A stretch of DNA of 64,000 nucleotides from Rikenellaceae bacterium (GTDB lineage: Bacteria > Bacteroidota > Bacteroidia > Bacteroidales > Rikenellaceae), in assembly GCA_015059925.1 (NCBI GenBank), contig SUZL01000001.1, positions 62,001-126,000 of the forward strand. The letters are read 5' to 3'. Positions 51,508 to 59,916 of this stretch are shown here, in pieces. The notes below the pieces were generated by a model. It was not told the origin of the DNA. It saw nothing but the letters and a program-made list of their open reading frames with translations, and did not search any database. Made by a program: the position numbers and the translations under genes. Within the stretch, counting starts at the first letter, position 1. Every line of letters begins with the position of its first letter.

Positions 51508-52491
51508 TTACACAAACTCAATCTCTTGAGCATAACCGAAGTAGTTTGCTCCGACCGTATATTGAACTGCCGTCGGAGAGAACTGCTCCTCGAAAAACTC
51601 GTGCATATGACCACACAGAATAGCCTTTAGTTGTGGCTGCTCTTTAAGCCAATCGTAGAAATCGTACGTCGGCTGATCAATGTCGTATGATACCGCACGG
51701 CTGCGATAGGTCTCCGATGCCGCGCTCGACGGATCGCGTCTGAAATCCTCGATCACTTTGGGCGGCGTAGCAACCATATAACTCGTACGACCTTGATGGC
51801 GAGTAAGCGCATCAAGGCAATGCTTGGGTGTGTAGAACGGAATATGGCACAAGAGCACAACAGGCAATCCGCGCTCAAACTCACGCTTGACGGCGGCGTG
51901 CTGCTCGGCCGTAACGTAGTAATATACATTGTCGATCGCAACAAAATTAACTCCGTTTATTACACGCGAAGCTACGGTCAAGTCGTTTGGGAATACGGCC
52001 TGCACCTTATCGTAGCTCTGTGCCTTGTACTCTGCATTCTCCTTTGCTCCGCCCACATATTGCGAGAACTCGTGGTTGCCGGCCGAGGTGTACCAATCGC
52101 CCGTAGCAAACGTCGCGGCTATAAAATCGAGGTTTGCCTCGCTCACAAAGTCCTGCATATCACCCGTATGCAAAATCTTCAGATCGCGTTCACGCGCATA
52201 CCGTACCGCTGCATCCAGATACTGCTCCGCCATCGGAAAGGCCTTACTTCGTGATGCCGCCAGAGTGTGCTTGCGCTCATTGTCGCGACTATCGACACGC
52301 GTAAGGTGGGTATCCGAAATGTGCAGCACCCGAATCGGTGCCGAAGCCCCCACCGCAATCTTCAATCGCTTCACCTCCTTGAGCGATATAGGCTCATCGG
52401 CCAACTCCGCAAAGTGCGCATACGCCCGCTCGGGCAACTGAGAGACCAGGAACAATCCCCCGCACAAGTGTAAAAATTCACGTCTATTCAT
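51508..52491 (-). CDS. exported calcineurin-type metallophosphoesterase
   Basis: The 327-residue protein opens MNRREFLHLCGGLFL, a twin-arginine-type signal. The phosphoesterase core carries LHISDTHL, LHTGDMQDF, SAGNHEF, LLCHIPFY and CGHMHEFF, the full two-metal ligand set. The substrate is unknown, perhaps a sugar phosphate or phosphodiester. It sits 21 bp before the beta-helix gene and 39 bp after araB on the same strand, so the three are probably one transcript. Confidence 0.88.
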   Translation of the reverse strand: MNRREFLHLCGGLFLVSQLPERAYAHFAELADEPISLKEVKRLKIAVGASAPIRVLHISDTHLTRVDSRDNERKHTLAASRSKAFPMAEQYLDAAVRYARERDLKILHTGDMQDFVSEANLDFIAATFATGDWYTSAGNHEFSQYVGGAKENAEYKAQSYDKVQAVFPNDLTVASRVINGVNFVAIDNVYYYVTAEQHAAVKREFERGLPVVLLCHIPFYTPKHCLDALTRHQGRTSYMVATPPKVIEDFRRDPSSAASETYRSRAVSYDIDQPTYDFYDWLKEQPQLKAILCGHMHEFFEEQFSPTAVQYTVGANYFGYAQEIEFV

Positions 52492-52530
52492 ATTCAGTCG
52501 TTTCTCGTCATTATCCTTTATTGCGAACTC

Positions 52531-54150
52531 CTACTCCCCATACGCCGCCTTGCGGTAGCGGGCATACAATTTATTATATATAGCGTGTCGCTCCTCGTTG
52601 GGCACATACTCCCCATCAAATCCCGACGACATCGCCTCCTGTGCCTGCTCGACACTCTTGTACACACCTGCAGCCGTCGCCGCATTCATCGCCGAGCCGA
52701 GCGCACACGCCTGCTCGCTTCGCACCACCTTGATCTTAACACCAATCACATCGGCCATCGTCTGCATCACATAGCGCGACTTACGCGAAATTCCGCCAAC
52801 GGCAAGTATCTCATCAATCTGCAAACCCTCGTCGGCCAAACGCTCATTTATGGCTCTCGATCCGAATGCCGTGGCCTCCACCAAAGCCTTGAAAATCTCG
52901 GGCGCAGTCGTTGCCAACGTCAGATTCAGCAACGCACCCGTCGCCAACGGATCATCATCGGGCGAGCGGCGTCCATTAAACCAATCCACCGCCACCATAT
53001 CATCCTCCGCCAAAGGCAACTTCTCCGCCTCGGCCGTCAGCGTCGCCAATATCTTGCTCTCCAAATCGGGCATATCGGCCACGCTCCTCAAGCTCCAGCC
53101 GAGCAGTCGCTTCAGCCACGCATAAATATCTCCAAAAGCAGCCTGTCCCGCCTCAAAACCGATTCTTCCGGGCAGCACCGAGCCATCCACCTGACCGCAG
53201 ATTCCGCGCACGGTGTGCCTACCGATCACGTCATACGCCGCCGTTGTTATGTCGCACGTCGATGTTCCCATCACCTTCACCAGCACGCGATCCCTAACAC
53301 CCGCGCCCACAGCTCCGACGTGGCAGTCGATCGCTCCCACGCCTACGGCAATGCCCTCCTTCAGACCCAGACGCTCGGCCCACTCGCGGCACAATCCACC
53401 TGCCGAGTGATCCGACGTATAGGTCTCGCTGAACAAGTGTCCTCGAAATACCTCAAGCAGAGGATCCACCTCAAGCCAGAACTCCCACTCGGGCATACCG
53501 CCCCACTCCTCGTGCCACATAGCCTTATGACCTGCTGCACAACGACTTCGAGCGATTCTCTCGGGCGTAGTATCACCCGCAAGCAGGGCACTTATCCAGT
53601 CGCAATGCTCCATCCACGAATAGGCCTTCTCGCGCAGGTGCGGTGCAACGCGCAACGAGTGCAACATCTTGGCCCACACCCACTCGCACGAGTGATTTCC
53701 ACCTCCATAGCGCGTGTAGTCGGTATGCCAACGCTTGGCCACCTCGTTTATCTTATCCGACTCGGCAATCGCCGTATGATCCTTCCATAGGATAAACATC
53801 GCATCGGGATCCTCCTTAAACTCCTCGAGCAGAGCCAGCGGCGTACCGTTGCTATCGGTCAGCACGGGTGTCGATGCTGTACAATCGAACGAAAGTCCCA
53901 CAACACCCTCGCGCACAGACTCTTCGCATCCCCGCAAAGCCTCACAAACAGCCTCCGTCAGTGCCTCCGTGTAGTCGAGTGGATGCTGACGATACTGATT
54001 CTGTCGCGGGTTACAATACATTCCCTTGCTCCATCGCGGATATTGAGCCACACCCGACGCCACCTCGCAGCCATCATCCGTAGCCACCACAAGAGCCCTG
54101 ACCGAGTCGGTGCCGAAGTCTATTCCGATAACATATTTTTTCGTCGTCAT
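52531..54150 (-). CDS. araB: L-ribulokinase
   Basis: The 539-residue FGGY kinase opens MTTKKYVIGIDFGTDSVRAL, typical of AraB, which phosphorylates L-ribulose in arabinose breakdown. Other family features are the long insert RYGGGNHSCEWVWAKMLH, GVGAIDCHVGAVGAGV in the middle and ILAVGGISRKSRYVMQ toward the end. The frame is open 25 codons further upstream, but that part includes a TAACTTTA promoter-like element, so the ATG at 54150 is used. araA and araD are not present in the window; it is followed by a phosphoesterase and a beta-helix lipoprotein. Confidence 0.9.
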   Translation of the reverse strand: MTTKKYVIGIDFGTDSVRALVVATDDGCEVASGVAQYPRWSKGMYCNPRQNQYRQHPLDYTEALTEAVCEALRGCEESVREGVVGLSFDCTASTPVLTDSNGTPLALLEEFKEDPDAMFILWKDHTAIAESDKINEVAKRWHTDYTRYGGGNHSCEWVWAKMLHSLRVAPHLREKAYSWMEHCDWISALLAGDTTPERIARSRCAAGHKAMWHEEWGGMPEWEFWLEVDPLLEVFRGHLFSETYTSDHSAGGLCREWAERLGLKEGIAVGVGAIDCHVGAVGAGVRDRVLVKVMGTSTCDITTAAYDVIGRHTVRGICGQVDGSVLPGRIGFEAGQAAFGDIYAWLKRLLGWSLRSVADMPDLESKILATLTAEAEKLPLAEDDMVAVDWFNGRRSPDDDPLATGALLNLTLATTAPEIFKALVEATAFGSRAINERLADEGLQIDEILAVGGISRKSRYVMQTMADVIGVKIKVVRSEQACALGSAMNAATAAGVYKSVEQAQEAMSSGFDGEYVPNEERHAIYNKLYARYRKAAYGE

Positions 54151-54231
54151 AATAGCAATTATTGGTTGATATGGTAAAGTTACAACTTTTTTTCTCAAAA
54201 CACAATTCTGCGACTCACAATGCACGATGGA

Positions 54232-54262
54232 TTTGTCTTTTACGTTTTTTTATGTACTTTTG
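54232..54262 (+). promoter_or_regulatory. engB promoter
   Basis: TTTG (54232-54235) and TACTTTTG (54255-54262), 19 bp apart. Confidence 0.65.
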
Positions 54263-54288
54263 TAACGAAATAGAACAAAACACAACCT

Positions 54289-54876
54289 ATGCAGATCACC
54301 AAAGCCGATTTCAAGTGCAGTTCGGAGAAAATCTCGCAGGTCCCCAAGGACGATCTGCGCGATGTGGCCTTCATCGGTCGAAGCAACGTGGGCAAATCCT
54401 CGCTCATCAATATGCTCACTGGACGCAAGGGCTTGGCCAAGGTCTCATCCACCCCGGGTAAGACGCGCCTGATCAACCACTTCACGATTAACAATCAATG
54501 GTATCTGGTCGATCTGCCGGGTTACGGTTATGCCCGCGTCTCGAAGAGTACCCGAGGCGAATTCTCCAAACTCATTATGGATTACGTTCTCAAGTGCGAG
54601 AAGATGCACTTTCTGTTCGTGCTGGTCGATTCGCGCCTTGAGCCTCAGGCTATTGACCTGCGTTTTATCCGTATGCTGGGCGAGAACGGCATCCCCTTTG
54701 GCATCATCTTCACCAAGACCGACAAACTCTCCGCCACACAGCGCCGCAAGAGTGTCGAGCGCTACTCGGCAACGCTGGGCGAGGAGTGGGAGGAGCTGCC
54801 TCCGATGTTCTGCTCGTCGAGCGAAAAGGGCACCGGCCGCGAGGAGATACTCTCGTTTATCGAGAAATGTTTATAA
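54289..54876 (+). CDS. engB: ribosome biogenesis GTPase EngB (YihA/YsxC)
   Basis: The 195-residue TRAFAC GTPase has G1 GRSNVGKSS (residues 30-38), a G2-region STPGKTRL, G3 DLPGYGYAR and G4 TKTDK. It is essential in many bacteria for assembly of the 50S subunit. Standard length. It has its own promoter and terminator, between araB (divergent) and prs. Confidence 0.95.
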   Translation: MQITKADFKCSSEKISQVPKDDLRDVAFIGRSNVGKSSLINMLTGRKGLAKVSSTPGKTRLINHFTINNQWYLVDLPGYGYARVSKSTRGEFSKLIMDYVLKCEKMHFLFVLVDSRLEPQAIDLRFIRMLGENGIPFGIIFTKTDKLSATQRRKSVERYSATLGEEWEELPPMFCSSSEKGTGREEILSFIEKCL

Positions 54877-54883
54877 CTATTTG

Positions 54884-54912
54884 AAAAGTCGCCTACGGCG
54901 GTGCGACTTTTT
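54884..54912 (+). terminator. engB terminator
   Basis: AAAAGTCGC / GCGACTTTT stem with a CTACGGCGG-type loop and a T-tail. Confidence 0.8.
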
Positions 54913-54926
54913 GTGCTAATATTGTA

Positions 54927-54934
54927 TATATTTG
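54927..54934 (+). promoter_or_regulatory. -7 box of prs
   Basis: TATATTTG, 24 bp before the ATG at 54959. Confidence 0.5.
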
Positions 54935-54958
54935 CAATACTAAAATATTACTACGAAA

Positions 54959-55900
54959 ATGGCTATTCATAAGATTAAGTTTTTCGCGGGTCGCAACTCG
55001 CGTTATCTGGCCGAGAAGATTGTCGCAAGCTACGGCTCTACGCTCGGTGATTCGGAGGTACTCCAGTTCAGCGATGGCGAGTTCCAGCCCTACTACAACG
55101 AATCGATTCGCGGTTGCACCGTCTTCATCATCCAATCGACTTTCCCTTCGTCGGATAATCTGATGGAGCTTCTGATGATGATCGACGCAGCACGTCGTGC
55201 TTCGGCTTACAAGGTTATCGCCGTAATGCCCTATTTCGGCTGGGCACGTCAGGATCGCAAGGATCGTCCCCGCGTACCCATCGGCGCGAAACTCGTTGCC
55301 AATCTGTTGGTTGCAGCTGGTGCCGACCGTATTATGACTATGGATTTGCACGCCGACCAGATTCAGGGCTTCTTCGATGTTCCCGTCGATGCTCTCTATG
55401 CAAGCGGTATTTTCGTACCTTACATCAAGAGCCTCAATATGGAGGATCTCTCGATCGCTTCACCCGATATGGGTGGCGCAAAGCGTGCTCACGCCTACGC
55501 AAAGCACCTGCACGCCCCCATCATCATCTCGCACAAGGAGCGCGCAAAGGCTAACGTTGTGGGCAGTATGACCGCCATCGGTGATGTCGAGGGCCGCAAC
55601 ATCATCATCGTCGATGATATGATCGACACCGCAGGTACTATCTGTATGGCTGCCAATATGTTAATGGACAAGGGCGCAAAGAGTGTTCGTGCCGTTATCA
55701 CCCACCCCGTGCTGTCGGGTGCCGCTTACGAGCGCATCAACGAGAGCAAGTTGCAGGAGGTTATCGTAACCGACACCATTCCTTTGAACCCCGAGAAGGA
55801 TTTGAGCAAATTCACCGTTCTGTCGGTTGCTGATATCTTCGCCGAGGTTATCGAGCACGTTCATAACTACAAGGAGATCAGCTCACTCTTCTACAAATAA
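54959..55900 (+). CDS. prs: ribose-phosphate pyrophosphokinase (PRPP synthetase)
   Basis: The 313-residue enzyme makes PRPP from ribose 5-phosphate and ATP. Diagnostic segments are SDGEFQPYYNESIRG, the ATP-binding region YFGWARQDRKDRPR, DLHADQIQGFF, and the PRPP loop IIVDDMIDTAGT. Full family length, cytosolic. It supplies purine, pyrimidine, His and Trp synthesis. Single-gene unit with a terminator. Confidence 0.97.
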   Translation: MAIHKIKFFAGRNSRYLAEKIVASYGSTLGDSEVLQFSDGEFQPYYNESIRGCTVFIIQSTFPSSDNLMELLMMIDAARRASAYKVIAVMPYFGWARQDRKDRPRVPIGAKLVANLLVAAGADRIMTMDLHADQIQGFFDVPVDALYASGIFVPYIKSLNMEDLSIASPDMGGAKRAHAYAKHLHAPIIISHKERAKANVVGSMTAIGDVEGRNIIIVDDMIDTAGTICMAANMLMDKGAKSVRAVITHPVLSGAAYERINESKLQEVIVTDTIPLNPEKDLSKFTVLSVADIFAEVIEHVHNYKEISSLFYK

Positions 55901-55918
55901 GAGACCAAGAGAAGATAG

Positions 55919-55956
55919 AAAAAGAGGTTGTCCGCTACGGCAGGCAACCTCTTTTG
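55919..55956. terminator. terminator between prs and the YfcE-like gene
   Basis: AAAAGAGGTTG / CAACCTCTTTT stem, with A- and T-runs on both sides; likely bidirectional. Confidence 0.75.
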
Positions 55957-55979
55957 TTATGTAAATCGCTACACTTCAT

Positions 55980-56480
55980 CTATTTAGCCACTCGCGGCCA
56001 CTCGCCTATTTCCATATCGCGGATGTCGCCATCGTCGAGCGTGAAGCGCACGGCAGTCCTAACTTTGTGAAAACCATACTGTCCCGCAGCACCGGGATTG
56101 ATGTGGAGGAGCTGACAAACGGGATCGTAGATGACCTTTAGGATGTGGGAGTGTCCCGCAACGAAAATATCGGGCCGAGTGCTCTCGATCATACGCATTG
56201 CGGCGGGCGAATAGTGATTGGGGTAACCTCCTATATGCGTGATTAGCACACGCTTACCTTCGCATTCAAAGAAAGAGAACTCGGGATAGACGCGTCGCAT
56301 CGTACCCCCGTCGATGTTGCCATAGACACCCTTCAAGGGTTTGAATGCAGCAATTTCGTCGGCCAACTCGAGCGAGCCAAAGTCGCCAGCGTGCCAAATC
56401 TCATCAACATCGCGCAGAAACTCGCGTAACTTGCTGTCAAACAGAGAGTGAGTATCGGAAATTACACCTATTCGTTTCAT
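55980..56480 (-). CDS. YfcE/MJ0936-family metallophosphoesterase
   Basis: The 166-residue phosphodiesterase has the family motifs GVISDTHS, EIWHAGDFG, VYGNIDG, LITHIGGYP and VAGHSH, and a C-terminal LLHINPGAAGQYGF. It is a small cytosolic two-metal enzyme with broad phosphodiester activity in relatives; the natural substrate is unknown. The esterase gene lies 60 bp upstream on the same strand. Confidence 0.9.
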   Translation of the reverse strand: MKRIGVISDTHSLFDSKLREFLRDVDEIWHAGDFGSLELADEIAAFKPLKGVYGNIDGGTMRRVYPEFSFFECEGKRVLITHIGGYPNHYSPAAMRMIESTRPDIFVAGHSHILKVIYDPVCQLLHINPGAAGQYGFHKVRTAVRFTLDDGDIRDMEIGEWPRVAK

Positions 56481-56540
56481 CTCAAAGTTGTGTCATAAGT
56501 TGTCAATCGCTGTGTCAGAATTTGACACAACACGCCACCG

Positions 56541-57479
56541 CTATCGAGCGTAATTAGCCTCGATATAATCCTTCACTTTGAACTTGGTCTCGCGCTCGGG
56601 CTCGTCGCCATCGATGAGTCGAGTGTGGTTGCGCAGAGGTCGCTTCTCGCGTACATAATATTTAAGGAAGGTCGAAATCTCATCAAGGTTGCGAACCATC
56701 GGCAGGCCCGCCATTGCGTGCGTCTGGTACTCCACATCGTAGAACCAATAGGGCCAACCCTCATCCTCGAACATCTCGGCAAGATACTTCGAGCCGAAGA
56801 ATCCAACACCGAGCATCGTAGCCTTATCGTAAGGCACTTGACGGTCGGCACTACCGTGGAATAGCAAGACGGGGGCGGGCTTCTCGCGCCACTTGGGAGC
56901 GCCATCGAGCGAGAAGATCGCGCCAGCGAATGAAACGACACCAGCATATCGGAAACCCTCGGGAAGCAGAGTTGCTTCACGCTTGCGGTTGCAGAGTGCG
57001 TGCTCGGCCTGCAAAACGGTGATTGCACCCGCACTTGAACCGCAGGTTACGATCATATCGCGGTCGATACCCCACTCGCGGGCATTATCCAAAACAAAGG
57101 CCGTAGCCGAGAAGAGATCCTCGACAGCGATGTTTACGGCGTTGTTGAGTTTGCCAATCATATCGCGCATTGAGCCTGCCGCAAACGCAGAGAGATCCTT
57201 CAGACCGAGACGATAGTCGATCGAAACAACATCGTAGCCATTGTCGTTAAGATACTCGAAATAAGGCAGATAGCCCTCATTATCGCGCTCGCCGCGCACA
57301 AAGCCGCCGCCGAAGACAAATATCATACAGGGACGCATTGCCTCACCCGACGACACATAGTGGTCGAGGTACAAGGAGTCGGTGCCCTTAACGGCGTAGA
57401 GATAGGTCTGCTTCTGACCAAGAGCAAAGCCCGAGAGCGAAAGGAGCAGCGCAACGGTCAGCAATATATACTTTTTCAT
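56541..57479 (-). CDS. secreted alpha/beta-hydrolase (esterase)
   Basis: The 312-residue protein has a signal peptide (MKKYILLTVALLLSLSGFALG). The hydrolase core shows an oxyanion-hole FGGGFVRG, VSIDYRLGL, a nucleophile elbow CGSSAGA, a later FHGSADRQVPY with the acid Asp and VEYQTHAMAG with His. It resembles carboxylesterases of the HSL/BD-FAE type; possible substrates include acetylated or feruloylated sugars. It probably shares a transcript with rarA upstream (11 bp gap). Confidence 0.82.
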   Translation of the reverse strand: MKKYILLTVALLLSLSGFALGQKQTYLYAVKGTDSLYLDHYVSSGEAMRPCMIFVFGGGFVRGERDNEGYLPYFEYLNDNGYDVVSIDYRLGLKDLSAFAAGSMRDMIGKLNNAVNIAVEDLFSATAFVLDNAREWGIDRDMIVTCGSSAGAITVLQAEHALCNRKREATLLPEGFRYAGVVSFAGAIFSLDGAPKWREKPAPVLLFHGSADRQVPYDKATMLGVGFFGSKYLAEMFEDEGWPYWFYDVEYQTHAMAGLPMVRNLDEISTFLKYYVREKRPLRNHTRLIDGDEPERETKFKVKDYIEANYAR

Positions 57480-57490
57480 CTTATATATGT

Positions 57491-58765
57491 TTACTTATAT
57501 TTATCTCCCCAAAGGCGGTTGATACGCTCGGCGATCTTCTGCTCCTGCTGATTCTGCACGTTGGGGTGGTAGAATGTCTTACCCGCAAGGCTCTCGGGCA
57601 GGAACTCCTGATAGACGAAGTTGTCGGTGAAGTCGTGGGCGTATTTATAGTTCTTGCCGTAACCCGCATCGGCCATCAGCTTGGTCGGAGCATTGCGCAG
57701 GTGCAGCGGCACGGGACGGTTGGTAGTGTCGCGTTCGACAAAGGCAAGAGCCTCGTTGATAGCCATATAGGCGGAGTTGCTCTTGGGACTTGTGGCAAGA
57801 TAGATGGTAGTCTCGGCAAGCGTGATACGCGCCTCGGGCATACCTATCTTATGCACCGTATCGAAGCAGGCATTAGCCAGCAACAGGGCGTTGGGATTGG
57901 CCAGACCGATGTCCTCCGAGGCCAAAATGACCAATCGGCGGGCGATAAATCGCGGCTCCTCGCCACCGGCCAACATTCGCGCGAGGTAGTAGATCGCAGC
58001 GTTGGGATCGCTACCGCGAACGGACTTGATGAAGGCCGAGATTACGTCGTAGTGCTGCTCGCCGTTCTTATCGTAGAGGGCGATATTTTGCTGAAGGCAT
58101 TGGGTAACGTAGTCGTCGGTGATGGTGATGTCGCCCTCGGTGGCGGCAGCAATGATGTCTAAGATATTCAGCAATTTACGGGCATCGCCGCCTGAAAAAC
58201 GGAACAGTGCCTCGCGCTGCTCGACCCTCACGTTGCGCTTGCGGAGCTCCTCGTCCTTCGAGATGGCGCGGTCGAGCAACTGCTGCAACTCATCGTCCTC
58301 CATCGAGCGCAGGATATAGACCTGACAACGGCTCAGAAGCGGTGAGATGACCTCGAAGGAGGGGTTTTCGGTGGTGGCACCGATGAGCGTTACGATACCC
58401 TGCTCGACAGCACCGAGCAGAGAGTCCTGCTGACTCTTGTTGAAGCGGTGGATCTCGTCGATAAAAAGGAACGACGTAGTTGGCTGGAAAAGAGAGTGTT
58501 TGCGGGCTGACTCGATAACCTCGCGCACATCCTTAACGCCCGACGTTACGGCTGAGAGGGTGTAGAGGGGGCGATTGAGATGGGTGGCAACGAGCTTGGC
58601 GAGTGTGGTCTTGCCCACGCCCGGCGGGCCCCAGAGGATGAACGAGGGGACGTTGCCCGTGTCGAGGAACTTACGGAACACACCGTCGGGACCGACCAGA
58701 TGGCTCTGACCGATGTACTCGTCGATAGTTTGCGGACGAAGCCGCTCTGCAAGGGGTCTGCCCAT
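57491..58765 (-). CDS. rarA: replication-associated recombination protein RarA (MgsA)
   Basis: The 424-residue clamp-loader-related AAA+ ATPase has Walker A GPPGVGKTT (residues 46-54), Walker B FLFIDEIHRFNKSQQD, sensor 1 IGATTENPSFEV, an Arg-finger region LLSRCQVY and sensor 2 SGGDARKLLN. The C-terminal MgsA tetramerisation domain includes RRLVILASEDIGLANP and YLATSPKSNSAYMAI. It acts at stalled replication forks. The -7 box lies at 58804-58811. Confidence 0.95.
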   Translation of the reverse strand: MGRPLAERLRPQTIDEYIGQSHLVGPDGVFRKFLDTGNVPSFILWGPPGVGKTTLAKLVATHLNRPLYTLSAVTSGVKDVREVIESARKHSLFQPTTSFLFIDEIHRFNKSQQDSLLGAVEQGIVTLIGATTENPSFEVISPLLSRCQVYILRSMEDDELQQLLDRAISKDEELRKRNVRVEQREALFRFSGGDARKLLNILDIIAAATEGDITITDDYVTQCLQQNIALYDKNGEQHYDVISAFIKSVRGSDPNAAIYYLARMLAGGEEPRFIARRLVILASEDIGLANPNALLLANACFDTVHKIGMPEARITLAETTIYLATSPKSNSAYMAINEALAFVERDTTNRPVPLHLRNAPTKLMADAGYGKNYKYAHDFTDNFVYQEFLPESLAGKTFYHPNVQNQQEQKIAERINRLWGDKYK

Positions 58766-58803
58766 TGTTTTTGTGCTAATTTGAGAAATGATAACTCTTA
58801 ATG

Positions 58804-58811
58804 CAAAGATA
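58804..58811 (-). promoter_or_regulatory. -7 box of rarA
   Basis: TATCTTTG in minus sense, 38 bp before the ATG. Confidence 0.5.
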
Positions 58812-58882
58812 CGATTTTTTCGCTAATGGCAAAGCCGACAAAAGACAAAAACAACATCCAATTGGGTGGATGGGCGTTGGGG

Positions 58883-59821
58883 CTATCGGATGTTATGTTT
58901 TTCGTTGCGACGAATGTTGCGGCGAATGTTGCGGCGGATGCGGTCCCAGCCGCTGCGTTTCATCGGAGTTGAGCCAAAACGAGCCGAAAAATCCTCGTCG
59001 GAGAGCGAGAGCAACTCGTCGGGCGAGATGGAGCGGGGATCGAACAGAGGCTCGAAGTGGGGGTTGGTGAAATGGGGCATGGAGCGATTGTAGGGGCAGG
59101 CGTTCTGGCACTCCTCGCAGCCGAAGATCCAACCGTGAAGGTCGAAATCGGCCGAGGCTTCGCTCTCGACAGTGCGGCACGAGATGCAGCGCGAAGTGTC
59201 GAGCATCATAGGTTTGACGATTGCTCCGGTAGGACAGCCGTCGATGCAGCGGTGGCACTTGCCACAGCCTTCGCCTTCGAAAGGAGAGTCATAGTGATCC
59301 ACCTCATCGCACAAGACCAACTCACCGAGCAGAACGCGAGAGCCGAACCGCGGAGTGATGAGCAGCGATTGGCGGCCAATCCAGCCGAGGCCCGCATCGA
59401 CGGCGTGTTGCTTCTCCAAAAGAGGAGCAGAGTCGGTGAAGGCACGGGCCGAGAGCGCGGGATATTGCTCGCGAAGGCGATCCAATAGTTTGAGCAACAT
59501 ACGTTTAATGCTCTTATGATAGTCGCGGCAACAGGCGTAGGAGGCTACACGGCAGCGATCATCAGGCGCATAGCCGTCGCTGATTGGCGAGCGGTAATTG
59601 ACAGCGCAGACAACGACCGCCTGAGCGCCCTCGACCAGATTGCGGGCATCGAATCGCTTGTCGAGATGGGCACGCATATACTCGAGCGAGGAGTTGTAAC
59701 CACACTCCAGCCACTCGGCGTAGGCAGACTCGTTGAGCTCCATACGACGGGGACGACAAACACCGCAGAGGTCGAATCCAACCTCGCGTGCCGCAATCTT
59801 TATATGCTCGGAGAGTATCAT
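58883..59821 (-). CDS. queG: epoxyqueuosine reductase
   Basis: The 312-residue protein performs the last step of queuosine synthesis in tRNA, using cobalamin and two 4Fe-4S clusters. It shows AVVVCAVNYRSP near residue 70, GWIGRQSLLI, and the ferredoxin-like Cys clusters CGKCHRCIDGCPTGAI and CISC..., plus CEECQNACPYN. The C-terminal tail carries a short tandem repeat (IRRNIRRNIRRN) encoded by 12-bp DNA repeats at 58903-58942. Single gene between rarA and the acyl-CoA ligase. Confidence 0.93.
   Translation of the reverse strand: MILSEHIKIAAREVGFDLCGVCRPRRMELNESAYAEWLECGYNSSLEYMRAHLDKRFDARNLVEGAQAVVVCAVNYRSPISDGYAPDDRCRVASYACCRDYHKSIKRMLLKLLDRLREQYPALSARAFTDSAPLLEKQHAVDAGLGWIGRQSLLITPRFGSRVLLGELVLCDEVDHYDSPFEGEGCGKCHRCIDGCPTGAIVKPMMLDTSRCISCRTVESEASADFDLHGWIFGCEECQNACPYNRSMPHFTNPHFEPLFDPRSISPDELLSLSDEDFSARFGSTPMKRSGWDRIRRNIRRNIRRNEKHNIR
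58903..58942. repeat. 12-bp tandem repeat in the 3' end of queG
   Basis: About three imperfect copies of a CGAATGTTGCGG unit, coding for Ile-Arg-Arg-Asn repeats. Confidence 0.75.
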
Positions 59822-59878
59822 TTTGGCGGTTATTTACCTTTTTAGACACAAAAATACCGATTTTTAATATTTTTTCTA

Positions 59879-59886
59879 TATCTTTA
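59879..59886 (+). promoter_or_regulatory. near-consensus -7 box of the acyl-CoA ligase gene
   Basis: TATCTTTA in an AT-rich stretch, 30 bp before the ATG; the last base differs from TAnnTTTG. Confidence 0.4.
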
Positions 59887-59916
59887 CGAAAATTTTTAAT
59901 CTAAAACTCAATTTTA

